64,000 bases of DNA from the NCBI RefSeq assembly GCF_905220365.1, contig NC_061129.1, positions 9,486,803 through 9,550,802 on the forward strand, written 5' to 3'. Position 1 is the stretch's first letter. Each line of letters begins with the position of its first letter. A model generated the notes under the pieces. The model was not told where the DNA came from, made no database searches, and saw only the letters and a list, made by a program, of their open reading frames with translations. A program made the translations under genes and the position numbers. Source of the DNA: Vanessa cardui (taxonomy: Eukaryota > Arthropoda > Insecta > Lepidoptera > Nymphalidae). Shown here in pieces: positions 47,714 through 59,250 of this stretch.

Positions 47714-48769
47714 ATGATACTTACAATGAATAATCTACATAAAATTGTCCTGCTTTGTGTTGCTACAACATTAGCAATTACTATAGTTTCGGGACATTCT
47801 CATTCACATTTACATGGAGACGAGTCCCCGGCATTTAAGTATAGTAAAAACGCTAACGAAAAATTGAACTCAAAACAGGAAATCATCCTTGAACCCGATT
47901 ATGACTTATATATGAAAGCTCTAGGTTCCACAGTGTTTATAAGCATTGTACCATTCTTCGTATTATTCTTTATACCTATTGACGGAACTGCCGAAAAACA
48001 ACCTTTATTGAAAGTTTTGTTATCATTTGCATCAGGTGGTCTCCTCGGTGACGCCTTTCTACATTTGATACCTCATGCTCTTTTACCTCACAGTGACGGT
48101 GGAGGTCACAGTCACAGCCATTCCCATGAAGGGGAACACCATGAACCTCATGACATGACTGTTGGACTAGGAGTACTTGGAGGAATTATTACCTTCCTTG
48201 TCGTCGAAAAAACAGTCCGCTTATTTAGTGGTGGTCATGGACACTCACATGGTACAGATAAAAAAAAGCATGATGATAGATCTAAGAAATCTCAAAAAAA
48301 TAAGAAAGAAGAAATCAAAATAACAGGCTACCTTAACCTAGCTGCAGATTTTACTCACAACTTTACAGATGGTTTGGCAATAGGAGCTTCATATATTGCT
48401 GGGCAAAACATTGGACTTATTACCACTGTAACAATTTTGTTACATGAAATCCCTCATGAAATAGGAGATTTTGCTATTCTGGTTCAATCGGGATGTTCTC
48501 GAACAAAAGCTATGATGCTGCAACTTTTAACTGCATTCGGAGCTATATCTGGCACATTCTTGTCCATATATTTGCAAGGTTCTGGAGATGGAATTGTGTC
48601 GACTCTCATCCTACCATTCACAGCTGGAGGTTTCATATATATTGCAACTGTTTCAGTAATTCCTGAACTTTTAGAAGGATCAAATAACAAGCTGTCACAG
48701 TCAATAAAAGAAATACTTGCACTTCTAGCTGGTGTATATATGATGGTGATCATTGCACAGTATGAATGA
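47714..48769 (+). CDS. Catsup: ZIP7/Catsup-like zinc transporter (SLC39A7 type)
   Basis: ZIP7 proteins move zinc from the ER/Golgi into the cytosol; the fly orthologue is Catsup. The gene is intronless and encodes 351 aa from the ATG at 47714, or 347 aa from the ATG at 47726. Only these two Mets precede the hydrophobic signal segment. After it comes a His-rich luminal stretch (HSHSHLHGD), then membrane helices, and two more His-rich loops (HSHSHSHEGEHHEPHD and GGHGHSHG) typical of zinc transporters. The transport core is present: HNFTDG in helix 4 (about residue 214) and the metalloprotease-like HEIPHEIGD in helix 5 (about 243), the signature of the LIV-1 subfamily. A poly(A) signal AATAAA is at 48919-48924. 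Confidence 0.93.
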   Translation: MILTMNNLHKIVLLCVATTLAITIVSGHSHSHLHGDESPAFKYSKNANEKLNSKQEIILEPDYDLYMKALGSTVFISIVPFFVLFFIPIDGTAEKQPLLKVLLSFASGGLLGDAFLHLIPHALLPHSDGGGHSHSHSHEGEHHEPHDMTVGLGVLGGIITFLVVEKTVRLFSGGHGHSHGTDKKKHDDRSKKSQKNKKEEIKITGYLNLAADFTHNFTDGLAIGASYIAGQNIGLITTVTILLHEIPHEIGDFAILVQSGCSRTKAMMLQLLTAFGAISGTFLSIYLQGSGDGIVSTLILPFTAGGFIYIATVSVIPELLEGSNNKLSQSIKEILALLAGVYMMVIIAQYE

Positions 48770-48924
48770 TAAATTTTTACTTTATTATTAAAATTGTAAA
48801 TTGCATGTTAGTGTATTTTATTAGTTTCATTAAAACATCACAATCCTTCAATAAGTTTTTGTTACTTGTAAATGTAAAAAAATTATGCAAATTAAATATC
48901 CTTTCCTTACATACTTTAAATAAA

Positions 48925-49964
48925 TATTTTTAATTACACAGAAACTAGCTTGATGATAAATGTTTATAATTCATTACTTTTTTCTTTTTTCTACGAACAT
49001 AGCTCAAATACTATTTAATAGATAAAATTTGAATTTATAATACCTGAGATGATCCAGTAAAAATAAAATGTACATTATAAATTAAGATTGTAGGTTCAAA
49101 TCTGAAGGAGCATCACTAAGCATAATTAGTGTATAAAATAAATTTATCTTAGATTCAAGAAAAATATTCCCCTCGTGTCTATTTACTTCCCCGAAGTATT
49201 TTCTATTCTATAGTTCTTAACCTACCAGCTGAATATTCAAAATATTAGTAATAGTTTCTGAAGTTGCTCAACAGATTTATTAACATAACACAGTTTTTGC
49301 AAAGTAATTTTTATTTGACTAGTTACTAAATTAAGTATAGAAAGTTTTTTTTAGATAAATATTTTATGAATATTTAAATAAATGTACTAGTGCAATTTCT
49401 GTGTAATACAATTTCTCACTAAAAAGTAATATTATAAAACTTAAAATATCAGTTCTTGTTCTAAAAGCAGAAACATTATAACTAATTAATCATGACACTA
49501 AATTAATGTTTACCTATCAATTTTTAATGACCATAATGGTAAATTAGGTTTGTATTTAATGTATTAATGATGTACTTGCTCAATGGTTTTTTATTTTAAA
49601 TAAGTGAGATATGCAAATGTAGACCACCTAGTCTCCATTTGCATTAGGTAATGCAAAGCAAATTATAGTAACCAATGTTTAAAAAAGTTTAGTTACTTGA
49701 AGATACACATCTTGTATGACATTGGACATCATACTTTATATATTTTATTTTTATTAACTTTATAAGTTGTAATAATAACAGAATTCCAGGATTAAAACAC
49801 AAAATGTCTTTTCCTAGTTTAGGTAAACAAGCACATCTATTTCAATCATTAGCCTATGAGCTTAACCAAAATAAAAATGAACTCTTTTTATTCTATTACT
49901 TATTGTAGAACAAGTAGAAAAATGAAATAAAAGAATTTCATGGAAATGAATTTGTTTATTATGA
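48925..49964. other. Intergenic between convergent ZIP7 and RpS18
   Basis: AT-rich, no gene or recognised repeat. The RpS18 poly(A) signal lies within a few bases of its stop codon, on the minus strand near 49953-49958. Confidence 0.5.
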
Positions 49965-50820
49965 TTACTTCTTCTTGGACACACCGACAGTTCTTCCGCG
50001 TCTACCAGTGGTCTTAGTGTGCTGACCACGTACACGGAGGCCCCAGTAGTGTCTCATACCTCTGTGGGCACGGATCTTCTTCAACCTTTCCAAATCCTCA
50101 CGGAGCTTAGAGTCCAAGTTGGAAGAGGTCAATTGGCTGTATTTGCCATCAACTATATCCTTTTGTCTGTTAAGGAACCAGTCAGGAATTTTGTACTGTC
50201 TGGGATTGGACATGATAGTAACAATTTTTTCTACCTGAAAAGAAATTTAAATATTTTTAAAGAAGAATTTCCTAACTTTGTAATATTAAAATACTCTCAT
50301 TAAATAATAAAAGCAGCAATAAATATCATGAGACACATCCAGTTAACAATATTATTATACCAATTTTATTCAATTACTTTTAAAGTTATGACTGACATGA
50401 TAGAACTGAAAATAAAACAATATATTTTACGGAAAGTGATCTCTTGGAGGAAAAATAAACATTTTGCTATGAAAGTAAGGTAAAGTTCTCTAACCTCTTC
50501 TTCAGTACATTCTCCAGCACGTTTGTCGAGGTCGATGTCAGCTTTTTTCAGTACAATGTTGGAGTATCTGCGACCTACTCCCTTGATAGCAGTCATGGCA
50601 AACATAACTTTACGTTTGCCATCGATGTTCGTATTCATTATACGAAGAATATGTTGAAATTTGTCCGGTATTACGAGCGACTGAAAATAAAAACACTTGT
50701 CAATGTATTTAACAAAATACACACTCAATATTCACTTTAACCATCTTTAGAACGAAACTTTAGAAGAATATTTTATAAATAGTTTAAGATTACTTCATAT
50801 TATTAAGATTTTAGTACCAT
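49965..50820 (-). CDS. RpS18: 40S ribosomal protein S18 (152 aa)
   Basis: RpS18 (uS13) sits in the head of the small ribosomal subunit near the P-site tRNA. Exons: 50818-50820 (the ATG only), 50495-50680 (62 codons, starting SLVIPDKFQHILRIMNTN) and 49965-50234 (starting VEKIVTIMSNPRQYKIP, ending GRTVGVSKKK). The total of 153 codons including stop equals the family's usual 152 aa exactly. The invariant region GMRHYWGLRVRGQHTKTTG is intact. The first coding exon is a bare start codon followed by a GT donor. A pyrimidine stretch CCTTTTC (minus, 50876-50870) upstream could be the TOP-type mRNA start. The 3'UTR is very short. The gene is divergent from importin beta. Confidence 0.97.
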
Positions 50821-51703
50821 TTTGTTAAATTCTATCGGCTCAACGTTCACGAAGAACCACCGTCAACATGAAAAGGATATAAAAAAACTTCACAGATAAA
50901 AGTAATATGTCAAAACATAACCATAAGCTAAAGAGTTTTTCCGAAAAAAAATATTCACACTATCGATATTTGATCTTATGTTGTTGTAGCAAAAAGTTAT
51001 ATTATATAAATAGATAAAATTTTCGAAAGTAAAATAATATAACCAATATCATAATAAGATTGTAATGGCGTAAATCTTACAAATCGATAAAGAATATCAA
51101 TAACGCAAGTTCAATGTGTTCTATATTTATTTAAATATAGTTCAATAATAAAAAAAATATAAATTTTCGTGTTTTGAAAGTGTAACACGATAATAGCAAA
51201 GAATATAGAAAATTGAGCATCATACATATAAGGCACATTATGTTTGCCATTTACAAACATCGACGTTGTTGGAAATATTACTTTTCTTACATTGGCAATA
51301 GCATCTTACTTAGGAGCTAAGATGTTATGCTTTTCTTGCCTTTAATTACTTTGGCTTACGCTTCAAACCACAAAAATACTGAAAGATAATGCGATTCGAT
51401 ACTATGATGATTAAATGATGATGACCAAGAATTGTAATTAAATTAATTAATAGCACTACTCTATTATTCATAAGAAAAAATAATAATAAAATATTGCTTA
51501 TTAAGTGAAAGCCTAAGTGATATTATTACTCTATTAGGCCTTAAGATTTTAAACTTAAGCCAACATCGTTGAGAAATAGACATTGTCTATGGGTAACATT
51601 TTGTGAAATTTGTGAGTGTTCGTTCGTGTGCCGGTTGCCAATTTTTCTTCGGTTATTAGGTTTCCAGATAGATTTAAGTTCAGCTAGAATAAAGTGTAAC
51701 AAA
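50821..51703. other. Shared upstream region of RpS18 and importin beta
   Basis: An 880-bp head-to-head interval. It contains a possible TOP start for RpS18 at 50870-50876. No TATA box is evident for either gene. Confidence 0.4.
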
Positions 51704-54700
51704 ATGCTGACGGAAACGACGCTAACACTCATACAAATATTAGAAAAGACTATATCACCAGGTTTGCAACGCTTTCTTTAAATACTATGAGCATGGCGCT
51801 TCTTTATTGTCAACTGACTTTTATAGTACGTAGCACAAACGATTATAAGATAGAAGGAAACAATGTTATCAATATGAAAAAGTGCTTAAGTACCGAGGTA
51901 ACCTCTAAAGTACCTGGCATTAATTATAATAGTTTTGATTTTGAATATGTCCAAGTTAAAGGGATTACAACGTAACAAATTAGTACTGGACTGTCATGTA
52001 AAGAAGTTTCTGGTCGGTAGCATTATATCTGGGTAGATTATGTGTGTTTTTTCAATTTATTTTACTAAAAACTTTAGTGTGCTCTAATTTTGTATTTACA
52101 ACTTAGACTTTTTCTAGAATTAACCTCACCATGTGTTTCTTCATAATGCTGTTGAATGTCTTGCTTGTCTCGCAAATCTAATAGGAGTTAAATTACTATT
52201 TCTTTTTATTTTAATGAAACTTTTATTTAATCTCACTAACAACTTTTGCAGATCGAAATGAATTGGAAGCAGCTGAAAAATACCTTGACCATGCAGCTGT
52301 CACCAACTTCACAACCTTTATCAAGATGCTGTCAGATGTGCTGGTACAAGGGGGAAATAGCCAAGTTGCTAGGATGGCTGCTGGATTGCAGCTGAAAAAC
52401 CACTTGACATCCAAAGATCCCGCTTTAAAATTGCAATATCAGCAACGATGGCTAGCACTACCAGAGGATATAAGACTTTACATTAAAAAAAATGTAATAA
52501 TATAATGTTTTATATTATAGTTTTTCTACCACCATTTATTAATAATGTTGTGCAACATATTATAATTGTAAATTCATTTGATGTTTTAGATCTTAGCAGC
52601 AATAGGAACGGAGAACAGTAGGCCTAGTTCTGCCGCACAGTGTGTTGCATATGTAGCAGTGGCAGAGCTTGCTGAAGGACAGTGGAATGAACTCATTCCC
52701 ATGCTCGTAGAAAATGTTCTTAATGCTCAATCAACAGAATTGAAGAAAGAAGCAAGCTTAGAGGCTATTGGTGAGACATTTGTTTTCTACTAAACATAAA
52801 CAAATTAGAATATACAAAGGCATATATATTTTAATAATTCTGTAGGCTCAAATTTTGAAATTGATAGTTTTATGAATATTCATATATTGATTTACTATTT
52901 ATGTCAGTTAAGATTTGAATTGAGTATAAACTAGTAGTAACCAGACAAACAGGTTCTTTTTTATATCACTTGTGTTTTTTTAGATAAGAATGATTATTAT
53001 CCAATACTGATATAAGACCTTAAACAATTATCTTATACATTTACATTCAACAATAAAAAATAAATAAATAAAAAACATTTTTTTTTAATTTTTATAAAAA
53101 TATAAGATTGCCAGAAAAATTTATGATATCCAAAGATGCAATGAACTACTCCAATCAATTCTATTTTTATTAATGTGTTGCAATCATATATTTTTTACTT
53201 ACATTTAAATATTCAAATAAATAGTATTACATAAATTGTTACCTGACTATTTTGGGTTACAACTTGTTTTGTGAGGCAATGTATAATTTTACAACAGGAT
53301 GAATGATAATGATACTGAAAAACATTCAAAACATTTCTCTTATAAGGTTAAAAAAACCATTAAATAATGTTTATGTGCTAATGCACAACCCAAATTAATA
53401 TCACTTTAGGGTTGTTAAAACATTAACATCTTTATTAACTTAATTGCCCTGGGAGTGAAACAATAGTCTCCATTTCAACATTTAATAATTTATCATTATC
53501 AAAAATAATTGTTAAAAAAAAATGAGGTGTTTCTATTGGTCAGACAGAAGGTTGTAGAATTTTGACAATTAATAAAACAGCATAATTTTATGTTGAATAA
53601 AAATATCTGAATCTCTTAAATTTTTGTATTTAAATAATGACATTAAGAATCAGAAAATACTAAATATATAATTTGTAAATTCTTATTTGTCTAAGTTGAA
53701 TTATGTTACCTGTTTAACTAACATCACACTCACTAAAGAGTTAATGAGACTTATGATGAATATTTAATATAACAGACATGGAAGGTGAACTCTTCCTTGC
53801 CACTAGATGGTATAATACTCAAAGGAATTCTACATTTTTATGCAGGTTATATATGTCAAGAAATAGATGCAGAAGTATTAACAGAAAAAAGTAATCCAAT
53901 TTTAACTGCTATTATCCATGGAATGAGATCTACTGAACCCAGTAGTTATGTTCGCCTTGCTGCAACACAAGCACTGCTTAACTCACTCGAGTTCACAAAA
54001 GCTAATTTCGATAAAGAAAATGAAAGAAACTTTATAATGGAAGTTGTTTGTGAAGCAACACAATCTAGTGATATGAGGATAAGTGTAGCAGCACTTCAAT
54101 GTTTAGTAAGTATTCTTATTGTTATGTTATGTATAATTTGTTGACTTCATACTACCATTTTCCTAAAAACTGACATTTTATTAATTTAATGGTAATGCTA
54201 TTGAACTTTTTTTTTTCTAATTAGTTCATAGCTTATGTAATCCTTTGAGTATAGAGTAATATTATTATATTGGTACATTTTTTTATTAACATAATATATC
54301 ACCAGGTAAAAATTTTAACTCTATACTATCAATACATGGAACCATACATGGGACAAGCTCTATTTCCTATTACCTTAGAAGCAATGAAATCTGACATTGA
54401 TGAGATATCATTACAAGGTATTGAATTCTGGTCAAATGTAAGTGATGAAGAAATCGATCTGGCTATCGAAATGGCTGAGGCAGCAGAAGCAGGTAACAAT
54501 TTTTTTAAATAAATTTCATCACTATTTAATGAGTTTGTACTCACTAATAATTTAATTTTAATAACAGGCCGTCCACCCGTCAGGACATCACGATTTTATG
54601 CCAGAGGAGCACTACAGTACATAGCTCCAGTCCTAATGCAAAAACTCACCAAGCAGGATGACTCTGATGATGAACTTGAATGGAACCCATCTAAAGCCGC

Positions 54701-57638
54701 TTCAGTGTGTTTGATGTTACTTTCAAACTGCTGTGAAGATGAGATTGTTCCAAATGTTTTGCCTTTCATTCGTACTAATATCAAAAATGAAAACTGGAGA
54801 TACAGAGAAGCTGCATTAATGGCTTTTGGTTCCATCTTGGGAGGTCTTGAAGCAAATACTCTTGTTCCTCTTGTGGAAGAAGCTATGCCTACTTTGATAG
54901 AGGCTATGTATGATTCTAGTGTGGCGGTGAGAGACACAGCCGCATGGACAATTGGTAGAATTTGTGAAATTGTTCCTGAAGCAGCCATCAATGATACTTA
55001 TATTAAACCACTATTAGAAAGTCTTGTTAGGGGCCTGAAGGCTGAGCCTCGCGTAGCCGCAAGTGTTTGCTGGGCATTCACTGGTCTAGCTGAAGCAGCT
55101 TATGAGGCTGCTGATAGCAGCGATTCACATCAACCAAAAACGTATTGCATGTCATCTTACTTCGATTACATTGTTGAGCGACTTTTGGAAACAACTGATC
55201 GTCAAGACGCAGCGCAACATAACCTAAGATCAGCAGCTTATGAAGCACTCATGGAAATGGTGAAAAATTCTCCTACAGATTGCTATGTCACTGTGCAAAA
55301 GACGACAATGGTTATACTAGAAAGGCTGCAACAAGTGCTACAAATGGAGAATCACATCTCCAGTCATCTAGATAGATCTCAGTTTAATGATCTACAGAGT
55401 CTCTTATGTGCCACTTTACAATCTGTACTTCGGAAGGTTACACCGGAAGATGCTCCACAGATATCTGACGCTATAATGACGGCACTTTTAACAATGTTCG
55501 CTGGTAACGCAGGTAAGACAGGTGGCGTTCAAGAAGACGCTTTAATGGCGGTATCTACCCTGGTTGAAGTATTAGGTGAAGGCTTTCTTAAATATATGGA
55601 TGCATTTAAACAATATCTTTATGTTGGGCTCAAAAACCATCAAGAGTACCAAGTATGTGTGTCCGCTGTTGGTGTAACTGGCGATATCTGTCGCGCTCTA
55701 AAGAGTAAGGTAACTAGTCGTGTAATATTGTTATACTGATCCCTTATCTAATATAATATTCAGAATTATAATCTTCGATTTGTTGTCTTCAGGTGCTCCC
55801 ATATTGTGATGAAATCATATTTCTCTTATTAGAGAACCTTGGTGATCCATCTATTCATCGCTCAGTGAAACCTCAAATTTTATCTGTATTTGGAGATATT
55901 GCCCTAAGCATTGGTCCTGATTTTAAGAAATATTTTGATGTGGTTATGCAAATGTTACAACAGGTTGGTTGTTGTATTCCTTATTTCAATTTTAGTGTAA
56001 CAATATCTATCCAAACTTATTTTTTTTTTCTAAATTTACAGGCAAGTAGCGCACAAGTTGATCGTAATGATTATGACATGGTTGAATACTTATGTGAGTT
56101 ACGAGAAAGTGTTCTGGAAGCTTACACAGGTATCATTCAAGGATTGAAAGGGGCAAGTGGAGAGGTAAGATTATTATACAAAAGTTCCTTCAAAAAACTA
56201 ACCACTAAACATCTAGACAAAGAATACAGAAATATATATAAAGTATATATAGTTTTTATAACAAACATTACTATCTTAGTAGGACTATTATATTTTTTAG
56301 AAGAACATTAAATAGTTATAGTACGATACAACTTAGATGTTGCATCGGCAAAATTCGTAAAACCGATCACATCCGAATTGAGTACGCTATCCCAAATTAT
56401 CAATATTTATTTCTCATGCGAATATGATCTTTGCACAAATGTAATAACTTGTAATATCATATGACCTAATATATTCGTCAATTTGACGCGTCGATTTACA
56501 TGCACTTGCTTTCTCTAACACGTGAATTTATAGCGACGAATAGCGTCGAATGGCGCGATAGGGAGCTATTTCTATTGGTTGTGTAAATCGATAGTAATCG
56601 GTTTTATTTTCATTCCATTGCATTTTCCGATGCTACATCTAATTTGTGTCGTACTATACATAATCGAGTCGAGTCATAATGGAGTCGAGATGGCCCAGTG
56701 GTTAGAACGCGTGCATCTTAACCGATGATTGCGGGTTCAAACCCAGGCAAGCACCGCTGATTCATGTGCTTAATTTGTCTTTATAATTCATCTCGTGCTC
56801 AGCGGTGAAGGAAAACATCTTGAGGAAACCTGCATGTGACAAATTTCATAGAAATTCTGCCACATGTGTATTCCACCAACCCGCATTGGAACAGCGTGGT
56901 GGAATATGTTCCAAACCTTCTCCTCAAAGGGAGAGGAGGCCTTTAGCCCAGCGGTGGGAATTTACAGGCTGTTGTTGTTTGTTGTTGTTGTTGTTATACA
57001 TAATATCTTGTTTACCATCATTATCATTTCATCACAGATGAAATTGACGACCTCCATGGTCGAGTGGTGTGTACACCGGTTTTCATGGGTACGCCACTCC
57101 GAGGTCCCGGGTTCGATTCCCGGCCGAGTCGATGTAGATTACCATTAGTTTTCTATGTTGTCTTGGGTCTGGGTGTTTGTGGTACCGTCGTTACTTCTGA
57201 TTGTCCATAACACAAGTGCTTCAGCTACTTACATTGGGATCAGAGTAATGTATGTGATGTTGTCTCAATTACTTACAGAAACAATGATCAGTAAAGACGA
57301 ATGGTATCTCGCAGGTGCAGTCGGACGTGGCGCTAGTGGAGCCGCACGTGGGCGCGATCGTGAACTTCATGATCCAGGTGGCGTCTGAGCCGGAGCGCAC
57401 GGACGGGCACATGTCTGTGATCGCGGGGCTGACGGGCGACCTGTGCACGGTGTTCGGGTTGCGAGTGCTGCCCATGCTGGAGACGCGGCCGCTGCTCGAC
57501 CTGCTGCAGGTCGCGCGCCTGTCGCGCACGCCGCGCACCAAGACGCTCGCCAACTGGGCCACCAAGGAGATCCGAAAGCTCAAGCAGCAGGCGCCCCTCG
57601 CTAGCTGGTACGCACCCGAGACGCTCTCGTCCACATAG
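51704..57638 (+). CDS. Fs(2)Ket: Importin subunit beta-1 (Ketel-like; 9 exons, 895 aa)
   Basis: Importin beta carries cargo with importin alpha through nuclear pores and is released by RanGTP. Exons: 51704-51761, 52252-52493, 52590-52770, 53846-54105, 54306-54492, 54568-55709, 55793-55963, 56042-56164, 57315-57638; phases close to 896 codons. The N-terminal importin-beta domain (about residues 20-105) contains NELEAAEKYLD and ARMAAGLQLKNHLTSKD. HEAT repeats follow throughout (e.g. AAYEALMEMVKNSP, NDLQSLLCATLQSVLRKV). Conserved blocks include EPYMGQALFPITLEAMKSD, LQGIEFWSNVSDEEIDLAIE, the acidic loop DDSDDELEW and the late RESVLEAYTGIIQGLKG. Length is close to fly and human importin beta (about 880). 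The last exon is strikingly GC-rich. ATTAAA at 58016 may be the poly(A) signal. Confidence 0.95.
51762..52251. other. Importin beta intron 1
   Basis: AT-rich intronic DNA, nothing recognised. Confidence 0.5.
52771..53845. other. Importin beta intron 3
   Basis: A long AT-rich intron with no exon, RNA gene or intact repeat seen. Confidence 0.5.
56165..56664. other. Importin beta intron 8, 5' part
   Basis: AT-rich, leading into the family A SINE. No exon is seen. Confidence 0.5.
56665..56994 (+). mobile_element. tRNA-derived SINE, family A, copy 3 (best preserved)
   Basis: Flanked by a 10-bp target duplication TATACATAAT (56655-56664 and 56995-57004). The tRNA-like part has an A box around TGGCCCAGTGGTTAGAACGC and a perfect B-box core GGGTTCAAACCC. 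The body matches the copies at 6569 and 33972, and the tail is (GTTGTT)n. About 25 bp (CGAGTCGAGTCATAAT and following) lies between the duplication and the usual start, an apparent 5' extension. It lies in importin beta intron 8. Confidence 0.92.
57046..57272 (+). mobile_element. tRNA-derived SINE, family B, in importin beta intron 8
   Basis: The head GACGACCTCCATGGTCGAGT carries the A box and GGGTTCGATTCCCGG is a perfect B box. The body continues through ATGTTGTCTTGGGTCTGGG to ATTGGGATCAGAGTAATGTA. I recognise this family from Lepidoptera. It ends about 40 bp before the acceptor of the last importin beta exon. It is not a tRNA gene: the sequence between the boxes cannot fold as a standard tRNA. 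Confidence 0.85.
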
Positions 57639-57647
57639 ACTTGGTCA

Positions 57648-57927
57648 ACTCGGTGGTAGGGCCTTGTGCAAGCCCGTCTGGTTAGGTACCACCCACTCAT
57701 CAGTTATTCAACCGCCAAACAACAGTACTCAGTATTGTTGTGTTCCGGTATGAAGGGTGAGTGAGCCAGTGTAACAGGCACAAGGGACATAACATCTTAG
57801 TTCCCAACGTTGGTGGCACATTGACGATGTAAGGAATAGTTAATAATTCTTGCAGCGTTAATGTCTATGGGCGATGGTGACCACTTACCAGCAGGTGGCC
57901 CATATGCTCGTCCGCCAACCTATACCA
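57648..57927 (-). mobile_element. Interspersed repeat, family C, copy 2, in the importin beta 3'UTR
   Basis: Reverse-orientation copy of the repeat at 19319-19600. It starts about 10-18 nt after the importin beta stop codon (TAG 57636-57638). Shared landmarks include GTGGTAGGGC.TTGTGCAAGC, GGTACCACCCACTCATCAG, GGGTGAGTGAGCCAGTGTAA and GCTCGTCCGCCAACCTATACC. The transcript must read through it to reach a poly(A) site. Confidence 0.85.
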
Positions 57928-59096
57928 TGTGCCAATCATCATGTCATCGATATACTTTTTAATAATCACAATACGAGATTTATCAGTTAGGTTTTAATTG
58001 TAAATAGTCTTAGATATTAAAGAAATATGACCGATATGTCCTATCGCACACTATTGGAGCCGATACTTAATCACTTATCAAATGATCCATTATTTCTCGT
58101 GTCATATTCGCATGTGCGAAATATTTAAGTGATACAAAAATATTTTTTAAAAATATATCTTATTAAATTACACTTTAGAAACATTTTTGTCCTTTTTAGT
58201 GTTAAGATTGTTGTCTGAAAGACAATTACAAACTACAATTCCGAAAGTTAAAAATATATAATCCTAATTTAATATTATATAGTCTTTTTTTAATTATTTC
58301 ATACTGCGTAACGATTGTAGCATCTATTGCCGTATTATCTTGATAAAAGTAATCATTTAATCTACAATAATCCTTTATCAAAAACACAATAAAAGTCGGG
58401 CGAATTGTTGCTAAATCTTGAAATGCAGTTTAAAAATTAAGCAATTAATGTTTGAATCTCATTGTTTTATATAAACAATTACACGAAAAAAAAAATTGTA
58501 TTTCGTTATACGGATATAACTACAGTCAGAAAAACAATCTGATTAATTTGGTAACTTTTGCAATCTCAATATACAGTATTATAAGCAGTCATACCCTTAC
58601 TTATTAGTAGGGTAGGGTACGGTGTTCCGTAAATGCGAAATGTGGACGAACCACATGAAAATTAGTCAACCGATCAACGTAAAATTATGGATACATGTTA
58701 AGGGTACAAAACCTACCTACCATCATAACTCCCTTCGCGAAAACTAGCTGTATAATTCTTTAGATTAGAAAATTGACGAAAAGGAGAACATGCAAAACTT
58801 TCAGAATTTTTTTAAAAAAAATGATGTTTACAGGCACATATATATTAAAAATCTTTTTACTATATGTATTTTTTAAATAGTACAAAAGGCTATCATTATA
58901 ATTGTTTCCCTAAAACCAGCCAGTTAATATAAATCGTCTTGTAGCACTTACTTTGGCCGAAAACTACTATAAAAAGATAGCCTCGATAACATTACAAATA
59001 ATACTTACAGGCATCTGTGGATATTGTATGGTAGTCTTTACCAAAAGGTCCTACAGTAACCGTTTTTTTTACAAATTCACTTCTTCAGACATGTAC
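57928..59096. other. 3'UTR end and intergenic DNA
   Basis: Holds the candidate importin beta poly(A) signal ATTAAA at 58016-58021, then AT-rich DNA with nothing recognised. Confidence 0.5.
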
Positions 59097-59250
59097 CTTC
59101 CCAATGTTGGGCTAAGGTCTTTACTATTTATTGAGAAGTATTGGACTCATTTCTCAAATACAAATTTCCAAATGATGTTTTCCTTCATTGCTGAGTGTAA
59201 GATGAATTGTAGACACCACTTAAGCATGAATATTCAGTGATGCTTGGTTG
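59097..59250 (-). mobile_element. tRNA-derived SINE, family A, copy 4 (old, 5'-truncated)
   Basis: On the minus strand the sequence follows the family A body: AGCATCACTGAATATTCATG, then CTCAGCAATGAAGGAAAACA, and on to TTAGCCCAACATTGGGAAGG near the 3' end. It is much more diverged than the other three copies and lacks the tRNA-like head. Confidence 0.7.

Noticed and set aside
50235..50494. Box C/D snoRNA in RpS18 intron 2
   Set aside because: Ribosomal protein introns often host snoRNAs, but only a partial C-like box (ATGATAT) is present without a well-placed D box.
57046..57125. tRNA gene in importin beta intron 8
   Set aside because: A and B boxes are good, but acceptor and anticodon stems do not form and the sequence continues into a SINE body.
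57269..57700. Antisense open frame over the last importin beta exon
   Set aside because: It combines the shadow of the GC-rich exon with part of the family C repeat.
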